Below, one piece after another: positions 30,022 through 38,176 of a DNA stretch of 64,000 nucleotides. The position numbers and the translations under genes are program-made. Under the pieces are notes generated by a model, which was given only the letters and a program-made list of their open reading frames with translations, did not search any database and had not been told where the DNA came from. The stretch comes from Microlunatus antarcticus (lineage in GTDB: Bacteria > Actinomycetota > Actinomycetes > Propionibacteriales > Propionibacteriaceae): the NCBI RefSeq assembly GCF_014193425.1, contig NZ_JACHZG010000001.1, positions 3,755,150 through 3,819,149 on the forward strand. The letters are read 5' to 3'. Positions within the stretch are counted from its first letter, which is position 1; each line of letters opens with the position of its first letter.

Positions 30022-30708
30022 TCACGACCCGGTCGCGGGCGGCCGGTGGAGCCGCAGGCTCTCGTAGCGACGCAGCAGGCCGTCGCCCACCTCCTCCGCG
30101 TTGAGCGCGAAGACCAGGTGGTCGCGCCAGTCCCCGTCGATGTGGAGGTAGCGCGGGCGGACCCCCTCGGGCCGGAACCCCAGCTTCTCCACCACCCGCA
30201 GGCTGGCCGCGTTCTCGGGCCGGATGGCGATCTCGATCCGGTGCAGCCGCATCACGCTGAAGCAGTAGTCGACGGCCAGCGCCACGGCGGTCGGGATGAT
30301 GCCGCGCCCGGCGAGCCGCTGGTCGACCCAGTAGCCGATCTGCCCCCAGGACGCGGACCCGCCGACGATGCCGCTGACGGTCAGCTGACCCGCGAGCTCC
30401 GGCGGGCGGCCGGGCCGGTCCTCGTAGAAGACGAGCCAGGGCAGCATCCGGTCGTCACGGGCCTGCCGGCCCAGCGACCGTACGAGGGCGGCGTACGAGG
30501 TCGGTCCGAGCGAGGAGCCGGGCGGCAGTGTGGCCTCCCACGGCTTGAGCCACGCGGCGTTGCGGCGCCGGACCTGCTCCCACGTCGCCTGGTCCCGGCG
30601 GCGCATCGGGGACATGACCACCTGCTCGTGGCGCAGGCTGACGGGCCAGTGGTGCGAGCCGTAGCTGTAGCCGGAGCTCACCTCGGGGTCTCCGGCACTA
30701 GTGGTCAC
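30022..30708 (-). CDS. rimJ: RimJ-like GNAT N-acetyltransferase
   Basis: A 228-residue GNAT enzyme, probably a ribosomal-protein or other N-terminal alanine acetyltransferase by similarity. The family start region is HHWPVSLRHEQVVMSPMRRRDQATWEQVRRRNAAWLKPWEAT. The acetyl-CoA site includes the strand SWGQIGYWVDQRLAGRGIIPTA and the C-terminal RIEIAIRPENAASLRVVEKLGFRPEG. Its GTG at 30706-30708 overlaps the mog stop by 11 bases. The moeA-rimJ-glpR neighbourhood is conserved in actinobacteria. Confidence 0.88.
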   Translation of the reverse strand: MTTSAGDPEVSSGYSYGSHHWPVSLRHEQVVMSPMRRRDQATWEQVRRRNAAWLKPWEATLPPGSSLGPTSYAALVRSLGRQARDDRMLPWLVFYEDRPGRPPELAGQLTVSGIVGGSASWGQIGYWVDQRLAGRGIIPTAVALAVDYCFSVMRLHRIEIAIRPENAASLRVVEKLGFRPEGVRPRYLHIDGDWRDHLVFALNAEEVGDGLLRRYESLRLHRPPATGS

Positions 30709-31171
30709 CGCCGCGGAGCTGGCTGACCGCGTGCTGCAGGACCGGGGCCAGCACCGCCAGACCGTCGCGCGCGCCGCCGCTGGAGCCAGGCAGGTTGACG
30801 ATCAGGGTCCGTCCCGCGGTGCCGGCGACGCCACGGCTCAGCGTGGCCGTGGGCACGCCGTGCGCGACCCCGTACGCCGCCACCGCCGCGCTCAACTGCG
30901 AGACCTCGCGCTCGATCACGGCGCGGGTCTGCTCGGGGGTGTGGTCGTTCGGGTTGAGCCCGGTGCCGCCCGTGGTGAGGACCACGGCGTGGCCAGCCGT
31001 CACCGCATCGCGCAGCGCGGCACCCACCTCGTCGCCGTCGGGCACGACGACGGGATCGCCGACCTCGAAGCCGCACTCACGCAGGCCCGCGACCAGCACC
31101 GGCCCGGACCGGTCCTCGTAGACGCCGGCCGACGCGCGGGTCGAGACCGTGATCACCAGCGCCGTGGTCAC
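30698..31171 (-). CDS. mog: MogA/MoaB-type molybdopterin adenylyltransferase
   Basis: Adenylylates molybdopterin before molybdenum insertion. The 157-residue product begins TTALVITVSTRASAGVYEDRSG. It carries the MPT-binding VVLTTGGTGLNPNDHTPEQTR and the C-terminal TLIVNLPGSSGGARDGLAVL, a complete MogA/MoaB core. The GTG start overlaps the moaC stop as GTGA, and its own stop overlaps rimJ, so the order moeA-moaC-mog-rimJ reads as one operon. Confidence 0.94.
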   Translation of the reverse strand: MTTALVITVSTRASAGVYEDRSGPVLVAGLRECGFEVGDPVVVPDGDEVGAALRDAVTAGHAVVLTTGGTGLNPNDHTPEQTRAVIEREVSQLSAAVAAYGVAHGVPTATLSRGVAGTAGRTLIVNLPGSSGGARDGLAVLAPVLQHAVSQLRGGDH

Positions 31172-31680
31172 GCAGCGCCCTCGGGCTCGCCCGCCCGGCG
31201 GTAGTCCCCGCTCCGGCCGCCGGACTTCGCGACCACGCGGACGTCGGTGATCGTCGCGTCCCGGTCGATCGCCTTGACCATGTCGATCACGGCGAGACCG
31301 GCGACGCTGACCGCGGTCAGCGCCTCCATCTCGACGCCGGTGCGCTCGTTCGTCTTCACGGTCGCGCGCAGCTCGACCCCGTCGTCCGTCACCTCGGCCA
31401 GCACGTCCACGCCGCTGATCATGAGGGGGTGGCACAGCGGCACGAGCTCGGGGGTCTTCTTGGCCGCCATGATCCCGGCGATCCGCGCGACCGCCAGCGC
31501 GTCGCCCTTGGGGACGTTCCCAGAGCGCAGCGCGGCGACGCAGCCGGCGCTGAGCCGGACGCGACCTGCCGCGGTCGCCGTCCGCACGGTGACCGCCTTG
31601 TCTGAGACGTCGACCATGCGGGCCTCGCCCGCCGCGTTGAGGTGCGTGAGCCCGCCGCCGGGCTCGGCCGCGGCGGTCAT
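31168..31680 (-). CDS. moaC: Cyclic pyranopterin monophosphate synthase
   Basis: Second step of molybdenum cofactor synthesis, acting with MoaA. The 170-residue product has LTHLNAAGEARMVDVSDKAVTVRTA, the conserved ELVPLCHPLMISGVDV and the active-site block VKTNERTGVEMEALTAVSVAGLAVIDMVKA. No moaA is in this window. ATG 31678-31680 overlaps the moeA stop (ATGA), and its stop overlaps the mog start, indicating coupled translation. Confidence 0.96.
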   Translation of the reverse strand: MTAAAEPGGGLTHLNAAGEARMVDVSDKAVTVRTATAAGRVRLSAGCVAALRSGNVPKGDALAVARIAGIMAAKKTPELVPLCHPLMISGVDVLAEVTDDGVELRATVKTNERTGVEMEALTAVSVAGLAVIDMVKAIDRDATITDVRVVAKSGGRSGDYRRAGEPEGAA

Positions 31681-32996
31681 CGGGGCTGGTCCAACGGCCA
31701 GACCTCGAGCTCGGTGCCCGCGGCGACGAAGTCGACGTCGGCCGGGAGCACGACGAGCGCGTCGGCCTTGGCCAGGTCACCGAGCAGGTGCGACCCGTGG
31801 CCGCCGACGAGCTCGACGGAGCGGGCCCCGGTCTCGTCGGAGGTGACGACGCCGCGCGCCAGCTGCGTCCGGCCCCGGACCGAGCTCATGGCGTGGGCCG
31901 CGGTCGCGCGCACGCCCGGGCGGACGTACGGGGTGATGCCCATCAGCTTGCGGATGACCGGGCGGACGAACGCCTCGAACGACACGAAGGCGCTGACCGG
32001 GTTGCCGGGGAGCATGACGATCGGCGTCCGGTCCTCGCCGATGAGGCCGAAGCCCTGAGGCTTGCCCGGCTGCATGGCCACCCCGGCGAAGTCCGTGGCG
32101 CCGAGCTCGGGCAGCACGGCCTTGACGATGTCGTAGTCGCCCTGGCTGACGCCGCCGGTGGTCACGATCAGGTCGGCTCGGACGAGCTGGTCGTAGACGA
32201 GCTGCTTGAGCGCGGCCGGGTCGTCGCCGACGTGGCCGACGCGGAACACCTGCGCGCCGGCGTCCTTGGCCGCGGCGGCGATCAGGTAGGAGTTCGAGTC
32301 GTAGATCTGCTCGGGGCTGAGCGGGAGGCCCGGGTCGACGAGCTCCGAGCCCGTCGAGATCACGACGACGCGCGGACGTGGTCGCACCATCACCTTGTCG
32401 ATCCCGACGGCGGTGAGCAGACCCACGTCCCGCACGCCGATCCGCGAGCCGGCGGCGAGGATCGTCTCCCCCTCGGCGACGTCCTCGCCCCGACGGCGGA
32501 TGTGCTGGCCCACGGTGCTGGGCACGGTCACCGTGACGTCCGCCGAGCCCCGGTCGGTCGCCTCGTACGGGACGATCGCGTCGGCGTCGCCGGGCACCGG
32601 GGCCCCGGTCATGATCTTCATGACCGTCCCCGGCGAGAGACGGTGCGGCGCGGCCCCGCCGGCCGGCACCTCACCCACCACGGGCAGCCGTACGGGACGA
32701 AGGTCGGTCGCGTACTGGACGTCGGCCGCGCGGACGGCGTACCCGTCCATCGCGGAGTTGTCGAAGCGGGGCAGGTCGAGGTCCGAGACGACGTCCTCGC
32801 AGATGCTCAGCCCGAGCGAGTCGAGGACGTGCTGGCCGAAGGGCATCAGCTCCTCGACGCAGCCGAGCAGGTAGTCGCGGTGCTGGTCGAGGGTGCGCAG
32901 CCCGTCGGGACCGGGCGCGGGCGGCTCCGGGAGCACCGCGACCTCGGGCACGTGCCGCAGCGCCTCGTCGTTCTTCTTGCGTCCGAAGAGGGGCAT
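31677..32996 (-). CDS. glp: Gephyrin-like MoeA protein (Glp candidate)
   Basis: A 439-residue MoeA-fold protein. The N-terminal SVEELMPFGQHVLDSLGLSICEDVVSDLDLPRFDNSAMDGYAV and the molybdopterin-binding VISTGSELVDPG, IYDSNSYLIAAAAKDAGA, TTGGVSQGDYD and LPGNPVSAFVSFEAFVRP are intact. An N-terminal extension (MPLFGRKKNDE...) precedes the MoeA core. Its location beside rimJ and glpR, not beside moaA, matches the Glp cell-division paralogue of corynebacteria; the coupled moaC and mog suggest it may also serve cofactor synthesis. TAGGGT stands 6 nt before the ATG (leaderless). Confidence 0.85.
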   Translation of the reverse strand: MPLFGRKKNDEALRHVPEVAVLPEPPAPGPDGLRTLDQHRDYLLGCVEELMPFGQHVLDSLGLSICEDVVSDLDLPRFDNSAMDGYAVRAADVQYATDLRPVRLPVVGEVPAGGAAPHRLSPGTVMKIMTGAPVPGDADAIVPYEATDRGSADVTVTVPSTVGQHIRRRGEDVAEGETILAAGSRIGVRDVGLLTAVGIDKVMVRPRPRVVVISTGSELVDPGLPLSPEQIYDSNSYLIAAAAKDAGAQVFRVGHVGDDPAALKQLVYDQLVRADLIVTTGGVSQGDYDIVKAVLPELGATDFAGVAMQPGKPQGFGLIGEDRTPIVMLPGNPVSAFVSFEAFVRPVIRKLMGITPYVRPGVRATAAHAMSSVRGRTQLARGVVTSDETGARSVELVGGHGSHLLGDLAKADALVVLPADVDFVAAGTELEVWPLDQPR

Positions 32997-33002
32997 GGCC
33001 GA

Positions 33003-33008
33003 ACCCTA
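33003..33008 (-). promoter_or_regulatory. -10 hexamer TAGGGT, leaderless moeA/glp operon
   Basis: TAGGGT on the minus strand is 6 nt upstream of the ATG at 32994-32996, with no Shine-Dalgarno. It is the likely promoter of the moeA-moaC-mog-rimJ run. Confidence 0.5.
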
Positions 33009-33112
33009 CGGCGGCACCCGGACACCGCCCGGGACCTCGGGGACCCCAGGACCGCGCGTCCGGAGCGGGCCGGCGGCGGGAAGGGTCTTCCGGCGTCCGG
33101 ACCCGGCAGACC

Positions 33113-33118
33113 TAGGCT
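33113..33118 (+). promoter_or_regulatory. Probable -10 TAGGCT of nei gene
   Basis: TAGGCT lies about 36 bases before the GTG, which has its own AAGGGAG ribosome site. A leader of roughly 28 nt is expected. The -35 region is not clear. Confidence 0.35.
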
Positions 33119-33153
33119 CGGCGCTCGTCCGTCGAGGAGCAAGGGAGCAGCCG

Positions 33154-33954
33154 GTGCCTGAGGGGCACACGATCCACCGTCTGGCACGGCGCCACAAGGC
33201 CATGTTCGCCGGGCACGAGGTGATCGCCACGAGCCCGCAGGGCCGCTTCGCCGAGGGCGCCGAGCTGCTCAGCGGCCGCGTGCTCGAGGGCACCGACGCC
33301 TGGGGCAAGCACCTGTTCCACCGCTACTCGGGCAACCTCTACCTGCACGTGCACCTCGGGCTCTACGGCAAGTTCGCCGACGGGCCGCTCCCCGCGCCCG
33401 AGCCGCGCGGCGCCCTGCGCCTCCGGCTCGAGGGCGGCGGGCAGTACCTCGACCTCCGCGGCGCGACGCGCTGCGAGATCGCGACGCCGGAGGAGAAGCT
33501 CGAGGTCACCGCCGCGCTCGGGCCGGATCCGCTGCGCCCGAAGACCGACCCGACGCCCGCCCGCGAGCGGATCGGCAAGAGCCGCGTGGCGATCGGCGCG
33601 CTGCTGATGGACCAGCACGTGCTCGCCGGGATCGGGAACGTCTACCGCGCGGAGATCCTCTTCCGCCACGGCGTCAACCCCTACATCCCCGGGCGCGAGC
33701 TCGCCCCGGCGGTGTTCGACGACATGTGGACGGACCTGATCACGCTCATGCAGGCCGGCGTCCGGGCCGGCCGGATCGTCACGACCGAGCGCGAGGACCG
33801 CGTACGACGCAGCGGGCGGGCCACCAAGTCCGACTCGTACTACGTCTACCGGCGCACGGACCAGCCCTGCCTGCGCTGCGACACCCCGATCGCGGCGGCG
33901 ACGATGGTCGCGCGGAACCTGTTCTGGTGCCCGCACTGCCAGCCGGCTCTCTAG
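33154..33954 (+). CDS. nei: Fpg/Nei-family DNA glycosylase (endonuclease VIII-like)
   Basis: A 266-residue base-excision enzyme for oxidised bases. The start PEGHTIHRLARRH puts the catalytic proline and glutamate directly after the initiator. HVHLGLYGKFADG, the helix-two-turn-helix DQHVLAGIGNVYRAEILFRHGVNP and a C-terminal zinc finger with two CxxC pairs (CLRCDTP and WCPHCQ) follow. The E-G-H-T start favours Nei over Fpg (PELPEV). GTG 33154-33156 has AAGGGAG upstream; the frame extends further 5' but antisense to moeA. Confidence 0.94.
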   Translation: MPEGHTIHRLARRHKAMFAGHEVIATSPQGRFAEGAELLSGRVLEGTDAWGKHLFHRYSGNLYLHVHLGLYGKFADGPLPAPEPRGALRLRLEGGGQYLDLRGATRCEIATPEEKLEVTAALGPDPLRPKTDPTPARERIGKSRVAIGALLMDQHVLAGIGNVYRAEILFRHGVNPYIPGRELAPAVFDDMWTDLITLMQAGVRAGRIVTTEREDRVRRSGRATKSDSYYVYRRTDQPCLRCDTPIAAATMVARNLFWCPHCQPAL

Positions 33955-33973
33955 GCGCCAGTGCACCTGGAGA

Positions 33974-34022
33974 ACAACGGGGATGTTCTGGCACCTGAGC
34001 GGTGCCGAAACATCCCCGTTGT
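33974..34022. terminator. 22-bp palindrome between convergent genes
   Basis: Arms 33974-33995 and 34001-34022 pair over 22 bases with two adjacent mismatches around the loop tgagc. The core is AACGGGGATGTT. It sits between the 3' ends of nei and the GH13 gene and so can end transcription in both directions. The arm length is more than a terminator needs, so a dispersed palindromic repeat is possible. Confidence 0.7.
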
Positions 34023-34033
34023 CGTCCGGAGCG

Positions 34034-35713
34034 TCAGGCCGTCAGCCAGGCGCTCGACTCGCCAGGGAGCCGACCGCCCTCGACCGGCGCGCTCGCGACG
34101 CGGACGACGCCGTCGGGGAGGGCGTACGGCTCGGCGCCGAAGTTGGTGACGCAGTGCCAGCCGTTCGGGCGGACGAAGTGCACGACGTCGGCCCGACCGG
34201 TCTCGACCCAGCCCAGGGTCTCCTCGGTCTGGAGCTCGTGCCGGATCCGCAGCGCGTGACGGTAGAGCTCGAGGGTCGAGCCCTCGACGCCGGCCTGGCG
34301 GTCGACGGCGGTACGCGACCACGCGGCGGGCTGCGGGAGCCAGCTGGCGCCCGAGCCGAACCCGTACGTCTGGCCCTCCGCCGTCCACGGCAGCGGGACG
34401 CGGGCCCCGTCGCGACCCTTCTTCGTGTTCAGCGTCCGGAGCCAGATCGGGTCCTGCAGGACCGAGGCCGGCAGGTCGGCGACCTCCTGGAGCCCGAGCT
34501 CCTCGCCCTGGTAGAGGTACGCCGAGCCCGGCAGCGCGAACATGAACAGCGCGGCGGCGCGGGCCCGCCGCAGGCCCTGCTCCTCGTCGAGCAGCGTCTC
34601 GAGCCCATCCTTCAGCAGCCAGTCGTCGAGGTCGGTCCCGGCGGGCAGGCCGTAGCGCGACGCGTGCCGCACGACGTCGTGGTTGGACAGCACCCAGGTG
34701 CTGGACGAGCCGACCGTGGCCGCCTGCGCCAGGCAGAACTCGACGACCTCGCGGAACTGGGCCGCGTCGAAGTCGGCCTTGAGCAGGTCGAAGTTGAACG
34801 CCTGCCCGAGCCCGGTCGGCCGGGCGTAGAGCGCGCGCCGCTCGGGCGCCGAGAACGCCTCCGCCACCGCGGTGCGCGGCGGGTCGTACTCGTCGAACAC
34901 CGCACGCCACTCGGCGTAGATCTCGTGCACCTCGTCGCGGTCGAAGAGCGGGTCGCTGCCGTCGAGCGGCAGCTCGCCGGGCGTCTCGGGCTTGCTGCGC
35001 AGCGGCTCGGACAGGTCCTTGGCCAGCGCGTGCGCGACGTCGACGCGGTAGCCGTCGACCCCACGGTCGGCCCAGAAGCGCAGCGTCGTGAGGAACTCCT
35101 CGTGCACCTCCGGGTTGCTCCAGTCGAAGTCGGGCTGCTCGGGCGCGAAGAGGTGCAGGTACCACTGCTCGGGGTTGCCGTCGGCGTCCACCAGCCGGGT
35201 CCAGGCCGGCCCGCCGAAGTGGCTCGTCCAGTCCGACGGCGGCAGCGAGCCGTCGGGACCGGTGCCGTCGCGGAAGACGTAGCGGGCCCGGGCGGCGGAG
35301 CCCGGCGCCGAGGCCAGCGCCTCGGTGAACCAGGCGTGCCGGTTCGAGCTGTGGTTGGGGACGATGTCCACGATGATCTTGATGCCCACGGCGTGCGCCG
35401 CGCCGACCAGCGCGTCGAAGTCCGTCAGCGTCCCCAGCTCCGGGGCGACGTCGCGGTAGTCGTCGACGTCGTAGCCGCCGTCGGCCAGCGCCGAGGGGTA
35501 GAACGGGCTCAGCCAGATCGCGTCGATGCCCAGCTCCGCGAGGTAGCCGACGCGCGAGGTCACTCCGGGGATGTCGCCGAGCCCGTCGCCGTCGCTGTCG
35601 GCGAAGCTGCGGGGGTAGACCTGGTAGACCACGGCCTGGCGCCACCAGGCGGCGTCGAGGGCGGGGTGCGGCGAGAGGTCGGAGTCGAGCAGCAGGGACT
35701 CGGGAGCGGGCAC
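34034..35713 (-). CDS. GH13 alpha-glucosidase / alpha-amylase family enzyme
   Basis: A 559-residue cytoplasmic retaining glycosidase. It starts the family way (WWRQAVVYQVYPRSFADSDGDGLGDIPGVTSRV). The four conserved GH13 regions are present: DIVPNHSSN, GYRVDVAHAL (nucleophile Asp), VAEAF (acid/base Glu) and LSNHDVVRHASRYG. This looks like an oligo-1,6-/alpha-glucosidase. No signal peptide is present. It is divergent from a LacI regulator with a perfect 14-base palindrome between, so maltodextrin-type repression is likely. Confidence 0.94.
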   Translation of the reverse strand: MPAPESLLLDSDLSPHPALDAAWWRQAVVYQVYPRSFADSDGDGLGDIPGVTSRVGYLAELGIDAIWLSPFYPSALADGGYDVDDYRDVAPELGTLTDFDALVGAAHAVGIKIIVDIVPNHSSNRHAWFTEALASAPGSAARARYVFRDGTGPDGSLPPSDWTSHFGGPAWTRLVDADGNPEQWYLHLFAPEQPDFDWSNPEVHEEFLTTLRFWADRGVDGYRVDVAHALAKDLSEPLRSKPETPGELPLDGSDPLFDRDEVHEIYAEWRAVFDEYDPPRTAVAEAFSAPERRALYARPTGLGQAFNFDLLKADFDAAQFREVVEFCLAQAATVGSSSTWVLSNHDVVRHASRYGLPAGTDLDDWLLKDGLETLLDEEQGLRRARAAALFMFALPGSAYLYQGEELGLQEVADLPASVLQDPIWLRTLNTKKGRDGARVPLPWTAEGQTYGFGSGASWLPQPAAWSRTAVDRQAGVEGSTLELYRHALRIRHELQTEETLGWVETGRADVVHFVRPNGWHCVTNFGAEPYALPDGVVRVASAPVEGGRLPGESSAWLTA

Positions 35714-35757
35714 AGCGGTTCCTCAGCGGGAGTGGGGTGGACGCGAGCGGCGTACTA

Positions 35758-35771
35758 TGCAAGCGCTTGCA
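35758..35771. promoter_or_regulatory. LacI-family operator, perfect 14-base palindrome
   Basis: TGCAAGCGCTTGCA is perfectly symmetric with the central CG typical of LacI/GalR operators. It lies 45 bases upstream of the GH13 start and 110 bases upstream of the lacI-type gene, so one site could control both directions. Confidence 0.8.
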
Positions 35772-35881
35772 GGGACCAGCGTACGGACGTCGCGACGTTC
35801 CGCGCAAAGGGGGCGGGGCGGACCCCCGCCGTTACCCTGCTCACACCGTTCGGACCCCGCACGAGGGGGAAAGGGACCAGG

Positions 35882-36913
35882 GTGCCGACCACGGACCACC
35901 ACGCCAGCATGGCCGACGTCGCCCGGCTCGCCGGCGTCTCCGTCGCCACGGTGTCGCGCGCCCTGCACGGCTCGCCTCTGGTCTCGGCCGAGACGACGGC
36001 CCGGGTGCTGGCGGCCGCCGAGGAGCTCTCCTTCGCCATCTCGCGGGTCGCGTCCGGCCTGGCCAGCGGACGGCTCGGTCGGATCGGCGTGCTGGTCGGC
36101 GGACCGCTGCAGAGCTGGTTCAACGGGACCGTGATCGACGCCGTCTACTCCCGGCTGACCCCGGCCGACGTGGAGCTGACGATCTTCCGCATCGCGGACC
36201 GGGCCGAGCGCGACCGGTTCTTCACCCGCCTGCCCGCCCGCCGGAACGTCGACGCGCTCATCGTCGCCTCCTTCGCGCTGACCGCCGCGGAACGCACCCG
36301 GCTCCAGACCCTCGGGGTCCCGCTGGTCTACCTCAACCAGCAGGTCGTCGGCGTCCCCAGCGTCGCGATCGACGACGTCGCCGGCGCGCGGGACGGCGTG
36401 AGCGCACTGCTCGGTCTCGGCCACCGCCGCATCGGCTTCGTCCGCTCGGTCGGGCGCCGGCCCGGCTTCCGCTACAGCGCCGACCGCCGGGTCGAAGGGT
36501 TCCGCAGCGCCATGACCGAGGCGGGTGTGCCAGAGTCCGACCAGCTGGTCGTCGACGCGCGCGACCTCGACGCGGGCGACGAGGTGCTCGCCACCGTGCT
36601 CGCCGACCCGGACCCGCCGACCGCGCTGGCGGTCGACTCCGACGAGCTGGCGATCGGGATCCTGGCCGCCCTCGTACGCGCCGGGCTGCGGGCGCCGGAC
36701 GACCTGTCCCTGCTCGGCTTCGACGACCACGCGATGGCCGAGCGCCTCGGCCTGAGCACCGTCGCCCAGCCCGCGGAGCGCACCGCGACCGAGGCCGCGA
36801 GCCTGGCGCTCGCGCTGGCGGCGGGCGAGGTCCCCGACCACCCGACCGTCCTCGTACCCACCCGGGTGGTCCTGCGGCGCACGACCGGCGCTCCCCCGCG
36901 GGGCCCGCGGTGA
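35882..36913 (+). CDS. LacI-family transcriptional regulator
   Basis: A 343-residue repressor. The N-terminal helix-turn-helix is MADVARLAGVSVATVSRALHGSPLVSAET, the hinge helix SRVASGLASGRLG. A periplasmic-binding-type sensor domain follows (RIGVLVGGPLQSWFNGTVIDAV ... LSLLGFDDHAMAERLGLSTVAQP). The likely ligand is a glucoside or maltodextrin because the target is the divergent GH13 gene. GTG 35882-35884 was chosen for the AGGGGGAAAGGGA upstream and the family-length N-terminus. Its stop overlaps fthfC as GTGA. Confidence 0.93.
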   Translation: MPTTDHHASMADVARLAGVSVATVSRALHGSPLVSAETTARVLAAAEELSFAISRVASGLASGRLGRIGVLVGGPLQSWFNGTVIDAVYSRLTPADVELTIFRIADRAERDRFFTRLPARRNVDALIVASFALTAAERTRLQTLGVPLVYLNQQVVGVPSVAIDDVAGARDGVSALLGLGHRRIGFVRSVGRRPGFRYSADRRVEGFRSAMTEAGVPESDQLVVDARDLDAGDEVLATVLADPDPPTALAVDSDELAIGILAALVRAGLRAPDDLSLLGFDDHAMAERLGLSTVAQPAERTATEAASLALALAAGEVPDHPTVLVPTRVVLRRTTGAPPRGPR

Positions 36914-37554
36914 CCGGTCGACCCGTGACGGACGCGGCCGACCAGGCCGCCCTGGCCGCCGCCAAGCGCCGGCTCCGCTCGGCGGTGCTGCTGCGCCGGG
37001 CGTCGCGCCCCACCGCGGAACGTTCCGCCGACGACGAGGCGCGCTTCGCGGTGCTGGCGGCGACGCTGGCCGACCGCCTGCCGGACACCGTCGCGGCGTA
37101 CCTGTCGGCCGACGACGAGCCGGACACGCTCCGCCTGGTCGCCTGGCTGGCCGCACGCCGGGTCCGGGTGCTGCTGCCGCTGCTCACGGACGGTTCCGGG
37201 GGGCGGCTGGCCGAGCCGGCGTGGGCCGCGTACGACGGGCCGGACGCGCTGCGCGTCGGGCCGCGAGGCCTGCTCGAGCCGACGACCACCCCGCTGCCCG
37301 CCCGTCAGCTGCCGGAGGCGGAGCTGGTCGTGTGCCCCGGCTTGGCGGCGAACGTCCACGGTGACCGGCTCGGCCGCGGCGGCGGCTGGTACGACCGCGC
37401 CCTGCTGCACGCCGGGCAGAGCGCCCCCGTCGTGGTCCTGCTCAACCGCGACGAGGTGCTCGACGCGATCCCCGCCCAGCCGTGGGACCGGCGCGTGGAC
37501 CGTCTGGCCACGCCGGACGCGATCGTCGACTGCGACCCGCCGTACGCCGCCTGA
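36910..37554 (+). CDS. fthfC: 5-formyltetrahydrofolate cyclo-ligase
   Basis: ATP-dependent conversion of 5-formyl-THF to 5,10-methenyl-THF, folate salvage. The 214-residue product has LAAAKRRLRSAVLLRR at the N-terminus and the signature DRLGRGGGWYDRALL (GxGxGxYD motif) near residue 155. The GTG overlaps the LacI stop (GTGA). In mycobacteria this gene sits beside ruc and galU; here it has moved next to a sugar regulator. Confidence 0.93.
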   Translation: MTGRPVTDAADQAALAAAKRRLRSAVLLRRASRPTAERSADDEARFAVLAATLADRLPDTVAAYLSADDEPDTLRLVAWLAARRVRVLLPLLTDGSGGRLAEPAWAAYDGPDALRVGPRGLLEPTTTPLPARQLPEAELVVCPGLAANVHGDRLGRGGGWYDRALLHAGQSAPVVVLLNRDEVLDAIPAQPWDRRVDRLATPDAIVDCDPPYAA

Positions 37555-37556
37555 GC

Positions 37557-37601
37557 CGAACCGGACCGAACCGAACCGGACCGGACCGGGCCGGGCCGGG
37601 C
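37557..37601. repeat. Pentanucleotide tandem repeat, nine units
   Basis: Nine contiguous five-base units of the form CGRRC (cgaac, cggac, cgaac, cgaac, cggac, cggac, cgggc x3) lie between the fthfC stop and the DUF4262 start. Such a tract can change length by slippage and would alter the 74-base spacing, not a reading frame. Confidence 0.7.
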
Positions 37602-37628
37602 AGTCAGCGCACGGCGAGAGCCGAGGGA

Positions 37629-38135
37629 GTGTCAGAGGCCCACGCCACCCTGGGTTGCATGTGCGCGATCTGCAAGGGCTGGACCCACGAAGAGGTGGCT
37701 GCCGACCAGCGCCACCACATCGCGACCATCGGGTGGAGCGTGCAGATGGTCGAGCCGAGACCCGGCCGGGTGGGCTGGTCCTACACGATCGGGTTGAGCG
37801 AGAGCTACGGCCACCCCGAGCTGCTGCTCGTCGGCCGCGACGTCCGGGCCGACCACGAGGTGCTGAACCGGCTCGGTGCCGCCGTGCGGGACGGCACCAC
37901 CGTCAGGGCGGGGTCGAGCGTGGTGGCAGACCTCCCGCTCGAGGCGTGGGAGGTGCACCCCGTCCACCTCTTCGGCGAGCTGGTCACCTCGTGGCGCACG
38001 GTGTACGAGGACCGGAGCCCTGACGAGCGTCCGGAGCTGCGGTTCTTGCAGGTCCGGGAGGTCCCGGCCGACGAGACCGACCGGGACCTGCGGACCCGTC
38101 TCGACCGGCCGTACGCGCGGCTGCCCCGGCCCTAG
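37629..38135 (+). CDS. DUF4262 domain protein
   Basis: A 168-residue soluble protein. The N-terminus has a Cys cluster (LGCMCAICKGW), then HHIATIGWSVQMVEPRPGRVGWSYTIGLSESYGHPELLLVG, the DUF4262 signature. The C-terminal part ends with FLQVREVPADETDRDL. The function of this family is unknown to me. GTG 37629 is close behind GAGGGA; ATG 37659 is a weaker alternative. It follows a pentanucleotide repeat tract and converges on the Rieske gene. Confidence 0.8.
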   Translation: MSEAHATLGCMCAICKGWTHEEVAADQRHHIATIGWSVQMVEPRPGRVGWSYTIGLSESYGHPELLLVGRDVRADHEVLNRLGAAVRDGTTVRAGSSVVADLPLEAWEVHPVHLFGELVTSWRTVYEDRSPDERPELRFLQVREVPADETDRDLRTRLDRPYARLPRP

Positions 38136-38141
38136 AGGGAC

Positions 38142-38170
38142 ACCGCGGCCGCCGTCTGGCGGCCGCGGGT
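38142..38170. terminator. Bidirectional terminator hairpin
   Basis: CCGCGGCCGCC (38143-38153), loop gtct, GGCGGCCGCGG (38158-38168): an 11-bp perfect GC stem between the convergent DUF4262 and Rieske genes. No T-run is present, as is common in high-GC actinobacteria. Confidence 0.7.
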
Positions 38171-38176
38171 CCGAGG

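Noticed and set aside
37555..37605. CRISPR-like array
   Set aside because: A simple pentanucleotide tract without spacers; no cas genes in the window.
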